A stretch of DNA of 64,000 nt from positions 10,115,375 to 10,179,374 of the forward strand of contig NC_079510.1 of NCBI RefSeq assembly GCF_030052815.1, written 5' to 3'. This stretch comes from Hevea brasiliensis. Taxonomy: Eukaryota > Streptophyta > Magnoliopsida > Malpighiales > Euphorbiaceae. Under the pieces are notes generated by a model. That model made no database searches. It worked only from the letters and a program-made list of their open reading frames with translations, and had not been told where the DNA came from. The translations under genes were made by a program, and so were the position numbers. Below, piece after piece: positions 1-11,220 of the stretch (positions are counted from its first letter, which is position 1; each line of letters starts with the position of its first letter).

Positions 1-2964
1 TATCAAATTATGCATAATTTAAAGGGCGTTGCCAACAATACACACAGTCGAACCCATGACCCAAAATTTGAATAGATGCCGTGTTGTACACCACGACATT
101 TCACATTCTCCCAATAACCGAGGCTAAAAGGGAGAAACAAAGACTAGCTAGTATATATGAGTACTCATTCACATCATTCCCCAACTGGCAAGCCAGAGAG
201 GAAGAAACTCGCCCCATCAAGTGGAGGAGTTATCTTACTAGACAAGCTAATGAGAATTCACAACATATTTTGTCATGCCAACTGTGGTTTCAAATCATAT
301 TAAAAACAATTTCTATTTACAAAGCATTTACAAATCAACATATTTAATCATCATAAATTCATGCTCAAGGTTGGCAACACATCAAACTTAAAATTTACAA
401 TCCTCAAAACAATGCAATAAATCCCTAAATGCATAAGAAAATTTATATACAAATTATACAATTTCATTCAATAAGTTAAAATTCTCAATACAACAAAATC
501 ATAAATCATAAAATAAATTTATTTCAAATCAATTTGGAAATGAAAACTAACAAAAGAGTTAGTTGTGCACAAACCTCAAACGAGTCGCCTGTTGGCCTTG
601 ACTCGACTCCTCGGGTTCCTTCCCGGTACTCTTTTCAACTGAAACACACAATTTTTATAATGTTTAAGTACTAGAACTTAACATAAATCCAAAATAAATT
701 TAGCTTCACATTTACCTAGCTCTAACGAGTTAAATTCGACGTTCTCGAAATTTTGTGTTTTGGGTTACTATTCACTGCACTATTCAAGTCAAATTATTGA
801 CTTTCTAAGGCTTAATAGGTATGGGCACTCCAACTTCACCCACATACCACATTTTGGTCACCAAATTTGTTGGTTTTGGTCATTTTTTCAAAGCTTAAGT
901 CATTTTGGCCAAATTGTCAAATTTTCAGCTTTGGTGCTCCTAGTTGCACTGTTCCATTGGTCGATCTACTGTTAGAATTTGACAAAACTTCCTTCATAGA
1001 AAATGTTCCTTATTGTCTTAAGTGTATTCTAATTTTTGGATCACCTCAATCGGAGTTTTGTAGCTCAAGTTATGGCCAAAATACAATTACTATTCACGTG
1101 CACTGTTCATACTCTGGTTCTGGCAGATTTTTGATCCAACTTTGTTCAGTAATTTTATCAAGTTAAGTTCATAATTTGGTCTAACTTTCTTCATATGAAA
1201 TGTTCTACTATGTCTTAGGTTTTCATCGGTTCAAGAATCGCCTAAATCAGAGTTTTCTAGAAAGAGTTATAGCCATTGGAACTTTACTGCTCAATGGCAA
1301 TTTTGCAGAGTTGCAGGTTTGGTAACTCAACTTTGCTCAATAATTTGAATGGGTTAATGGCCTAATTTAGGTTTGTATTCTTCATAAAAGTTTTAGGTCT
1401 ATATCTTATCTAATTGCTGGAAATATTTCAGGTCAATTTGACCTGTTTAGCTGAAGTTATGACTAACTGTTCATTTGGTCAGTTTGGTGCAGTGGCAGCC
1501 TGCTCTCATTTCATTTTGGTCAATTGGTTCATTAAGTTTTAGTCAGTTTTTGGCCATGGTTCCTTGATGAAAATTGTGCTATTTTATGTCTATTTTCATC
1601 TCCAATTGGTGGCATATCAATTGGACTTGTAAAATTTCTATTTTGGTCCTTCAAAATTGGTTTGGTCATGCTGCAATTGACCTACGAATTTGTCTTCCAT
1701 TCTAACAATTCCCATACATTTCTTTTGGTCATTATTGACCATTTTTCAGTCCAAAATTGGTCAAAGATATCATTTATGTATTTCTTCAAAATTTGGTTCA
1801 CAAACCCTAACATTCAAACCCTAATCTCACTAATTGTTTCATTTAACCAATTCAATGCCTATATACATGCTTCTTTAACTCTATCAAGCTCATATACACC
1901 TTTAAGTCCATCAAATTCATGCACACACATCAAACCCTAGCTAGTCTAAATTTAGCTTTGATCCCTCACAATTATCTTTGTTTCATTTTAAGTTACTTTC
2001 TAAGTTAATTAAACTAAGAACATAGATATTTAGTAAAAGAATTCAAATTTATATACTAACCTTTGTTTGATTTTCCAATCACTAATTTTCTTCTCTTTTT
2101 TCTTCTTTCTTGCTTCTTCAATCTCCTCTTCTAGTAGCCCAAACAAAGCTTAATCATAATTTAGTAGAATTTTTGGGGAGTTTATGGGGTTGATTCAAGC
2201 TTTGAAAGCTTGAATTTCATGGCTATGGAGGAAACTAAGGAGAAAAGAGAGAGAGAGAGGAGAGATGCACGTTTTTGAAGAAGAAGAATGATTTTTTTTC
2301 TTTTCTTTTCTTTTATGTTTTTATCCTTATGGAAGACAACAATTAATCCATTTAATTAATTTATTAATTATATGACTTATGGCATCATGCATGATATCAT
2401 GCATGATGTCATCTTCCTACACCTTTTTAACTTTTTCATTTTCTCTTCTTTTTTTTTTTAGTTCTTTAATTTAATTCTCGATTCTGAAATTTTCTTTTCT
2501 CCGATTTTATTTGACAGTTAGGTCAGGAGTCAGTTCTCGGGGTCAATTGACCAAATTGCCCTTCGCTGGTTCATCCCGGTTTGTAAATAATTCCATATTT
2601 CTTCCGGCTCCCTGACCTAATTATTTGACTGACTTAACAGTTCTTTTTCGTGATTTTCTCTTTTCCACTGTGTTCATAAGGGTCCTAAGGACCGCAGCGT
2701 CACTTTTTACGGTTCGAAATTTAAGTTTAAAATGACTTCGCAGTCATTCCTGAGACGGTCACCCATCGTTGTGACTCTCGGCTCGTTTAACTTCTTATGT
2801 TTTGTTTTTCTTATTTATACTTAACTAATTGGCAATTACTAATTATTTGTGTTTATGGCTTATTTAGTTGTCTTAAATGTGGTTCTAATCCCCTTAATTG
2901 TCCAGACCGACACCGGTCACTGGAACAGTGAAATATACCAGGCTATGCAAATGGGGGTGTTACA
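1..2964 (-). repeat. 3' LTR of element A (truncated by window edge)
   Basis: This matches 6940-9903 along its full length. On the minus strand it starts TGTAACACCC at 2964. About 950 bp of its 3' part lies left of the window. It lacks the 10-bp-arm hairpin found at 8597-8620 of the other LTR. It holds four degenerate copies of the internal LTR module (about 990-1080, 1180-1290, 1375-1470, 1555-1650) and a GCATCATGCATGATATCATG-type palindrome near 2382-2412. Confidence 0.93.
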
Positions 2965-2978
2965 ATTCTCCCCCTCTT
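2965..2978 (-). other. Polypurine tract of element A
   Basis: The minus strand reads AAGAGGGGGAGAAT immediately before the LTR start TGTAACACCC. This is the expected plus-strand DNA priming site of an LTR retrotransposon. Just upstream is a conserved coding tail, NFEDEI, which also lies at the end of pol in related elements. Confidence 0.85.
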
Positions 2979-5028
2979 AAAATAATTTCATCCTCGAAAT
3001 TCTGTTCACTATCTATCCTCAAATAGTCATTCATATTGTTTTCTCGTGTTTTTCTCACATTTCTGCGTAGCTTCATAATCGGAATAATGGTCTGTAGCAC
3101 TTTAACCAACACTTTTTACTCATCAATTGCTTACCTCGTGTGCCAAGTTTCTTATGAGCTTCTGTCATAAGTTAGATTCAATTTCATTTCAATTTTAGAG
3201 GTAAGCAAATCTGTGAGCTAGTGGATCCACTCTTTCTAGGACCTTGTATGATCCTATGGGTGAGAACTTAGTTTTACTCTTTTCTTATTAAATCTCTTGA
3301 TCATTTAATGCAACCTTCAGTTTAGTTTAGAATATTTTAGTCTTTCTTGTTGTTATTTTAACAATTATTTTCCTTTATAGTCTTTTTTTTTCTTAAATGA
3401 CCTTGTTGGTCGTATATGAACTGCTTATCTCTTTCTTGGCCATAGGTCCATAACCATTATCGTACTATCTCCATTTATGACCAAGGCCTATGTGTCATTT
3501 TGCACTATCTTGTTTGCTTTTGTTTAACTTATTTCCTCCTTGATAAAATAGTTCGGGATATCATTACGCGTCTTAAGTAAGTTGTTTGCCCTGGTGGCAA
3601 ATTCTCATCTAGTGTTTTTCTCATTTCTTACTGTTCTATTTGTTTCTTTTCATTCCACAACTTAACTTTAATTATTTTATTCCTCAATCTTATCTTCTTC
3701 CTTAACTTGGCTGTCGAGTCGTAATTTAGTACCTCTTATCGTCCCTAATAAATCCACTATACTTCAATATTACTTAATTTGGTCCTCTGACCATTCTAGT
3801 CAACACTTTAACTAATATTCATAATGTTTCTTTATTACATTCGCACTAACTATTCTAATTTTTTACTTCCACAACTCTTTTATCTATCAATATTCTATAG
3901 CTTATTTTCCGCTGGTCTGTGATCATTACTTTTTTACTTTTTAACCATAAACAATTTTTTAATCTTAAGAAGAAAGTCTACCGGACTCTCCTGTTTCCCA
4001 TGTTATTGAAAAGTTCCACTTGAATTCTAATCTAATCCTTATAATCCGCACAATAAAATTGTGCTCTTCCTAAAGAATACCTGGCCAACTAGTTCCTATC
4101 GAATTATCAAGTATCGTGAGAATATCATTTCTTAACTGTTTTATAAGTTATAATTGTCATCCATAGCATCCTGTCTCTTCTAGGGAAACAAAATGATATT
4201 TTGTGTCTTACCGTTACACAAATAGAATACTGTTCCTTACTAAACTTTGAGCAAAAGATCCATTGCAATACCAGAACAACTATAAACCCCATATCGGAGA
4301 CTGGATGACTTAGTCCTATAGGAGTTATTTTTAAATTTTTACCATGCTAAAATCTCTAGTCCCATAACAATTCTTAATGTACTGTAATTCGTGCTAGGGT
4401 AACGGAGTCTTTAACTCTCACTACCTTACAACCATGATATTTTGATATTCTAATCATAGAGTTTTAAATCCTGAATTAGGATTTTCAGACTCAGTTCTAG
4501 TAATAAAACTCTATTTTGGTATATTTATACCAGAGCGAAAATCATTTATAACTATTCTTATCCTTATGTACTATTAAGTAGTACGTAGTTCTACACAATA
4601 AATCTCAAGTCAATACTGTAATCTGCAGCTTACAGCACAAACATCAAGTATATTGCATAGTTACTACGATACATCCCAATAGAGCAAACTTCCCTATGTC
4701 TTATTTATTTCAAATCCACTAATATCTTAAATTTATTTTGATTATGGTACTTACTGACATCTATCAACAGTAATACCTTTACTTCCATCTAGGGCAGATA
4801 TATTACTACAATTTACTTTTAGGTCCTCTTGCCTTACCTAATTAGGCTTACTAATTAACTTTATAATTTATCATAGTCTAAGAGATGTCCCTCACTAGAA
4901 ACTTTTCCAAAATTAATTCCAATCATGCTTATTATCGCAATTCTTATCCTAAAAGGCTAATTACTAACACATTAAAATTTATCTCCATGCAAGGGAATAG
5001 CAGTAGAACATATAATTTTAGCATTAGC
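2979..5028 (-). pseudogene. Decayed, shortened pol of element A (integrase C-terminus and chromodomain traces)
   Basis: No open frame survives. On the minus strand at about 3200-3260 I can read IGSYKVLERVDPLAHRF, which matches the integrase GPY/F region of elements C and D. At about 3010-3110, split over two frames, LVKVL, then EATQKCEKNTRKQYE, then NFEDEI match the chromodomain end of those elements. From about 3400 to 5028 I recognise nothing firmly. The region is roughly 2 kb shorter than the same part of C or D, so RT, RNase H and the integrase core are deleted or unrecognisable. The heavy decay contrasts with the similar LTRs and open gag, which suggests it predates this insertion. Confidence 0.65.
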
Positions 5029-5796
5029 CTATAAACAAGTAGAGCCGGAATCAAGTAGTACATAATTATTCCTTTCACAAGTTAAGAACATACCGACAAC
5101 TACATCTGAAGTCTCTGCTTCTTCTCCTCGATACATGGCGTTCCCTCTTTCTAGTGTATTCCTCTGCTCGGGTTGGTCCATTGTGCGAGGATTACCTGAA
5201 GTGTTGTCTCTACTTCTGTCTCTGCTCCTACTGACTATTAATGAGCCTCTAAAATCAGAACCTTGGACAGATTCCTTTGGTGTAGTATGTGGCATAACTC
5301 GACGTGCGCTAGTACAATCTTGGGCGAAATGTCCAATTCCACCACAATTGAAGCAGGCTCCAGTGACCCTATGGCATATACCTCCGTGTAATTTCCCACA
5401 AACATCACAGAAACGGGTGGGGTAGGAACTTCTGGTTCTTTGACGAATGGTTCTTGATTGCTTCCGCCCTGAAGATCCACCTCTATCATACTTAGGAGCT
5501 CGGGGTCCCTCAAAATCTTTTCTCTTTCCCAAATTACTACTCGAACTTTCACCGATGGGTTTCCCACTTTTCTCTTTTTCATTCTGCTCTTGAGGGGGTT
5601 GGGTTTGTACTTGGGCATGGGCTGACAAATTATCAGCCATTTGCTGAAAAAACATGGCCATCTGCTGGGCTATTTGTGCAGTAATTTGTATAGGAGGGAC
5701 TGGTACAGTTGGACCTCTAACGCTCTGTGAAACTGGGGCTTCTCTTTGTACGTTAGCTGTATCAGACTGCTCTACCATTTTATCCCTCTTATCCAT
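5029..5796 (-). CDS. gag: Capsid-less Gag with zinc knuckle and start of protease
   Basis: An intact 255-residue frame starts 172 nt downstream of the primer-binding site. Residues 1-70 are polar and Gln-rich (AQQMAMFFQQM), like the N-terminus of Tekay Gag. A CxxC-HxxxC cluster (C130, C133, H137, C141) and a canonical CCHC zinc knuckle (C148, C151, H156, C161) would bind genomic RNA. The frame ends just after a protease active-site triad D249-S-G. The retrotransposon capsid domain of about 200 residues, normally between the N-terminal segment and the basic linker, is absent: the Gln-rich part runs straight into a Lys/Arg/Ser-rich linker. The knuckle frame is preserved. It may act only with Gag supplied by other elements. 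Start chosen as the first Met after the primer site. Confidence 0.82.
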   Translation of the reverse strand: MDKRDKMVEQSDTANVQREAPVSQSVRGPTVPVPPIQITAQIAQQMAMFFQQMADNLSAHAQVQTQPPQEQNEKEKSGKPIGESSSSNLGKRKDFEGPRAPKYDRGGSSGRKQSRTIRQRTRSSYPTRFCDVCGKLHGGICHRVTGACFNCGGIGHFAQDCTSARRVMPHTTPKESVQGSDFRGSLIVSRSRDRSRDNTSGNPRTMDQPEQRNTLERGNAMYRGEEAETSDVVVGMFLTCERNNYVLLDSGSTCL

Positions 5797-5968
5797 ATCT
5801 ATTCATAGGAATTTTTTTCTATTTCCTATACACCCAACACAAGGAGATTTCTCCCCGTTAGTTCATATTCATGATGTAATGCATTGTATGTAACAAATAT
5901 GGACTTTGAGCAGTTGTACTTAACAAGGAAAGACACAAATTCTTAAGTTAAAACATATTTCAAAATTT

Positions 5969-5980
5969 GCTCTGATACCA
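5969..5980 (-). other. Primer-binding site of element A (initiator tRNA-Met)
   Basis: The minus strand reads TGGTATCAGAGC, complementary to the 3' end of plant initiator tRNA-Met, 8 nt inside the end of the 5' LTR. Minus-strand DNA synthesis would start here. Confidence 0.92.
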
Positions 5981-5988
5981 TTAAAACA

Positions 5989-8900
5989 TGTCACACCTTA
6001 CCCCTCTGTAAGGCATAACATGATCCCGTAGAATACCTAATGAACTACCGAACTTCACCTACCGATAACTCATTAAGTACCTTACAAGGGATTTTAAAAC
6101 AATTTTCTTACTTTTGACAAGTGGTGAGCATTTTCTAATAAGTACTTAAAACATTTAGTTAAATTAAATTTAGTTGGAAATTTTAGCCCATTTTCTTTTT
6201 TCGCAAATTTTATAAAAATTTTGACAGAGTTCCCTCTGTATTTTGAGAAAAAAGTTCTTCAAATAGCTGTAAAAAGCACTTCTAAAAAATTTTTCTCAAC
6301 AACTGCTTCAATTTCATACTCATTCTCAATCAATTTCTCAAATTCACAAGTTCACTAATTCTCAAAATACTGTCAATCAATATCATTCATATTTCATTAG
6401 AAACAAAACAATTTAGATACATCATTACAAAATTTACATTAAGAGAATTTCAAACTACAATAAATATTATAACTTTATACAAACTTTGTACAAGCTGCTC
6501 AATACCGATTTTACATGTCCATACAATTACGTGCAATACATACATCAAAATGAATATTTACAGTAAGGGTATAAATTATACGCGATAACTTCTAGCAAGT
6601 AGCTCCCCTGGCTTCAGCAGCTCAATCTGCTGTTCCTCTAGTCTCGATATCTGCGACAGCATAACAAGCTATCGCTGAGTGGTGAACTCAGCGGTGCACA
6701 AACTAATAATTTAAAACTTAATACAATTTATGCTTGAAAATTCATAACAAATAGAATTTTAAAATTTCTAAATTCTTCAAAATCCATGACCTCCAGAAAT
6801 CAACATTTTCTTTCATGCAAATTATTCATTCGAATAACATTTTGATTAAGTAGTAACTATTTATTTATATTTCTTTTAAATTCCGAGGCAATGAAAAAAA
6901 TTTTGAATCATTGACAAATAATTTATTTCAATAACAATTTATCAAATTATGCATAATTTAAAGGGCGTTGCCAACAATACACACAGTCAAACCCATGACC
7001 CAAAATTCGAATAGATGCCGTGTTGTACACCACGACATTTCACATTCTCCCAATAACCGAGGCTAAAAGGGAGAAACAAAGACTAGCTAGTATATATGAG
7101 TACTCATTCACATCATTCCCCAACTGGCAAGCCAGAGAGGAAGAAACTCGCCCCATCAAGTGGAGGAGTTATCTCACTAGACAAGCTAATGAGAATTCAC
7201 AACATATTTTGTCATGTCAACTGTGGTTTCAAATCATATTCAAAACAATTTCTATTTACAAAGCATTTACAAATCAACATATTTAATCATCATAAATTCA
7301 TGCTCAAGGTTGGCAACACATCAAACTTAAAATTTACAATCCTCAAAACAATGCAATAAATCCCTAAATGCATAAGAAAATTTATATACAAATTATACAA
7401 TTTCATTCAATAAGTTAAAATTCTCAACACAACAAAATCATAAATCATACAATAAATTTATTTCAAATCAATTTGGAATTGAAAACTAACAAAAGAGTTA
7501 GTTGTGCACAAACCTCAAATGAGTCGCCTGTTGGCCTTGACTCGACTCCTCGGGTTCCTTCCCGGTACTCTTTTCAACTGAAATACACAATTTTTATAAT
7601 GTTTAAGTACTAGAACTTAACATAAATCCAAAATAAATTTAGCTTCACATTTACCTAGCTCTAACGAGTTAAATTCGACGTTCTCGAAATTTTGTGTTTC
7701 GGGTTACTATTCACTGCACTATTCAAGTCAAATTATTGACTTTCTAAGGCTTAATAGGTATGGGCACTCCAACTTCACCCACATACCACATTTTGGTCAC
7801 CAAACTTGTTGGTTTTGGTCATTTTTTGAAAGCTTAAGTCATTTTGGCCAAATTGTCAAATTTTCGGTTTTGGTGCTCCTAGTTGCACTGTTCCATTGGT
7901 CGATCTACTGTTGGAATTTGACAAAACTTCCTTCATAGAAAATGTTCCTTATTATCTTAAGTGTATTCTCATTTTTGGATTACCTCAATCGGAGTTTTGT
8001 AGCTCAAGTTATGGCCAGAATACAATTACTGTTCACGTGCACTGTTCATACTGGTATTCAGTTACAGCGATTTTTATCCAACTTTGTTCAGTAATTTGAT
8101 CAAGTTAAGTTCATAATTTGGTCTAACTTTCTTCATATGAAATGTTCTACTATGTCTTAGGTTTCCATCGGTTCAAGAATTGCCTAAATCAGAGTTTTCT
8201 AGAAAGAGTTATAGTCATTGGAACTTTACTGCTGAATGGCAATTCTGCAGAGTTGCAGGTTTGGTAACTCAACTTTGCTCAATAATTTGAATGGGTTAAT
8301 GGCCTAATTTGGGTTTGTGTTCTTCATGAAAGTTTTAGGTCTATATCTTATCTAATTGCTAGAAATATTTCAGGTCAATTTGACCTGTTTAGCTCAAGTT
8401 ATGACATTTGGTCAGTTTGGTGTAGTGGCAGCCTGCTTTCATTTCATTTTGGTCAATTGGTTCACTAAGTTTTAGTCAGTTTTTGGCCATGGTTCCTTGA
8501 TGAAAATTGTGCTATTTTATGTCTATTTTCATCTCCAATTGGTGGCATATCAATTGGACTTGTAAAATTTCCGTTTTGGTCCTTCAAAGTTGGTTTGGTC
8601 ATGCTGCCAGCAGCATGACCAATTGACCTACGAATTTGTCTTCCATTCTAACAATTCTCATACATTTCTTTTGGTCATTATTGACCATTTTTCAGTCCAA
8701 AATTGGTCAAAGATATTATTTATGCATTTCTCCAAATTTTGGTTCACAAACCCTAACATTCAAACCCTAATCTCACTAATTGTTTCATTTAACCAATTCA
8801 ATGCCTATATACATGCTTCTTTAACTCTATCAAGCTCATATACACCTTTAAGTCCATCAAATTCATGCACACACATCAAACCCTAGCTAGTCTAAATTCA

Positions 8901-9903
8901 GCTTTGATCCCTCACAATTATCTTTGTTTCATTTTAAGTTACTTTCTAAGTTAATTAAACTAAGAACATAGATATTTAGTAAAAGAATTCAAATTTATAT
9001 ACTAACCTTTGTTTGATTTTCCAATCACTAATTTTCTTCTCTTTTTTCTTCTTTCTTGCTTCTTCAATCTCCTCTTCTAGTAGCCCAAACAAAGCTTAAT
9101 CATAATTTAGTAGAATTTTTGGGGAGTTTATGGGGTTGATTCAAGCTTTGAAAGCTTGAATTTCATGGCTATGGAGGAAACTAAGGAGAAAATAGAGAGA
9201 GAGGAGAGATGCACGTTTTTGAAGAAGAATGATTTTTTTTTCTTTTCTTTTATGTTTTTGTCCTTATGGAAGACAACAATTAATCCATTTAATTAATTTA
9301 TTAATTATATGACTTATGGCATCATGCATGATATCATGCATGATGTCATCTTCCTACACCTTTTTAACTTTTTCATTTTCTCTTCTTTTTTTTTTTTTAG
9401 TTCTTTAATTTAATTCTCGATTCCGAAATTTTCCTTTCTCCGATTTTATTTGACAGTTAGGTCAGGAGTCAGCTCTCGGGGTCAATTGACCAAATTGCCC
9501 TTCGCCGGTTCATCCCAGTTTGCAAATAATTCCATATTTCTTCCGGCTCCCTGACCTAATTATTTGACTGACTTAACAGTTCTTTTTCGTGATTTTCTCT
9601 TTTCCACTGTGTTCATAAGGGTCCTAAGGACCGCAGCGTCACTTTTTATGGTTCGAAATTTGAGTTTAAAATGACTTCGCAGTCATTCCCGAAACAGTCA
9701 CCCATCATTGTGACTCTCAGCTCGTTTAACTTCTTATGTTCTGTTTTTCTTATTTATACTTAACTAATTGGTAATTACTAATTATTTGTGTTTATGGCTT
9801 ATTTAGTTGTCTTAAGTGTGGTTCTAATCCCCTTAATTGTCCAGACCGACACCGGTCACCGGAACAGTGAAATATACCAGGCTATGCAAATGGGGGTGTT
9901 ATA
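5989..9903 (-). repeat. 5' LTR of element A, complete, 3,915 bp
   Basis: The boundaries are set by the primer site on one side and by the repeat end shared with position 2964 on the other. On the minus strand it runs TGTAACACCC-like ... GGTGTGACA, with TG/CA ends and short terminal inversions. It would carry promoter, cap site and poly(A) signal, but I cannot place these reliably. It is unusually long for the lineage. Four module copies lie at about 7925-8015, 8120-8220, 8315-8405 and 8490-8580. A hairpin with 10-bp arms is at 8597-8620. Confidence 0.93.
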
Positions 9904-10911
9904 AGCATACTACCTCTCTAAAGGCAAAAACCCAATTTATAATTAGTTAGCAAAGGCTTGAGAAGCAAATTGGGGGTTGCCCAGTGGTGATCTTGGTGTG
10001 GACAAGCTAGAGGGACAACACTTGGGGTCCTAGGTACTTCCTAAAGGTGCCAATTATATCCATACTGCATCAAAGAGATTAGTGCTCTAACTTCTCTTTT
10101 AAACTAGGGTTTAAATGAATTAATTTGTTAATTCACAATCTTGAATAGAAAACATAGATCCTAATACTTATTAAAAGTGTTTTAATATGCAATTGAGCAT
10201 TGAAATTAATTAGGCACATAAGAGTTGGGGTATGATGCATGTAACGCTAGAAGAAATTTTTGAAATTCAATGCTCTAATGTAACAATTTTCATGCTTCCA
10301 CTCCTTCAATTTCAAGGTTCTATTAAACTTCAAACAAAACATTAACATATATCACTTCATTCCATCTAGGAAAACTAGCCAATTTAGGCTTATAAACACT
10401 TAAAACTTGACAAATTCATAACTTGACATGTAATTGCAACCAAAAACATAAAAACCCTAACATGCAAGAATATCCCCTAACCTTACCAAGTTCACAAACT
10501 TACACATGCAATTAAAGCTTCCCAACCTAACCCTCATAAGCATGCTTAAATCTATTAAAAGATCAAAAAGGGAAGAAAAATTACCTCTTTTCCCTTGAAC
10601 TTGAATTCAAAGAATTGATGGTCCAAGTTTCAATCCACTCTCACTTAACTTCCTAAAAGAGAATCCAAGCATTAGGGTATCCAAAACATGTAATTGTCCA
10701 ATAAAATTCATACCTAAACCCTTTACATGTAACAATAGTTGAGGCAGAGAGAAAAACTGATTTTGTTTGAAAAAATGAGATTAGGTGAGCCATTTATATC
10801 CCTGTTGTTGAGAGGACTTTCGGCTGTCAAAGTTTATTCTGTCCAAAAGGACTTCTCAATAGTAAAAAAAAAAACTTTTACTACCGAAAGTCCAACCTTC
10901 GACTGCTGAAG

Positions 10912-11139
10912 TTCCTTCTGCCCATAAGGATATCTTGATTTCTTTACTTACAAAATACACAATTAAAAAGCAACATATAACCTAAACTCTTAACAGATTA
11001 GATTCATATATACATACACACGCGCTTCCTTCTGCCCATAAGGATATCTTGATTTCTTTACTTACAAAATACACAATTAAAAAGCAACATATAACCTAAA
11101 CTCTTAACAGATTAGATTCATATATACATACACACGCGC
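10912..11139. repeat. 114-bp perfect tandem duplication
   Basis: Positions 10912-11025 are repeated at 11026-11139; both copies begin TTCCTTCTGCCCATAAGG and end ACACACGCGC. Near identity shows a recent local duplication, possibly linked to the unstable dinucleotide tract that directly follows. Confidence 0.9.
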
Positions 11140-11220
11140 GAGCGCGTGCGCGCGCGCGCACACACACACACACACATACACACACAGGCACACACACACA
11201 CACACACACATACATACATG
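11127..11220. repeat. Alternating CG/CA dinucleotide tract
   Basis: This is a run of alternating pyrimidine-purine steps: CGCGCGAGCGCGTGCGCGCG followed by CACACA blocks, then CATACATACATG. It stands out in an AT-rich setting, and such tracts can form Z-DNA. Confidence 0.9.

Larger units (their letters stand above)
1..9903 (-). mobile_element. Element A: non-autonomous Tekay-like Ty3/gypsy LTR retrotransposon (left end outside window)
   Basis: Positions 1-2964 repeat directly at 6940-9903 with only a few percent difference by eye, so these are the two LTRs of one element read on the minus strand. The 5' LTR is 5989-9903. A primer-binding site follows at 5969-5980 and gag at 5029-5796, and a polypurine tract abuts the 3' LTR at 2965-2978. 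The internal region is 3,024 bp, against about 4.8 kb in element C and 5.2 kb in element D. Pol survives only as decayed traces. Each LTR is longer than the whole interior, which is unusual. The left flank is outside the window, so the target-site duplication cannot be checked. LTR similarity implies a recent insertion; an intact pol cannot have been supplied by this copy. Confidence 0.93.

Noticed and set aside
81..347. 88-codon plus-strand frame repeated at 7020-7286
   Set aside because: It lies in both LTRs of element A on the strand opposite to transcription, has no domain, and is shared only because the LTRs are copies.
1662..1940. Plus-strand frames in LTRs (also 8590-8886, 19161-19395)
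   Set aside because: Antisense to the element and within module sequence; no motif. The frames differ between copies through indels.
11127..11220. CRISPR array
   Set aside because: Simple dinucleotide repeat without repeat-spacer structure; plant DNA.
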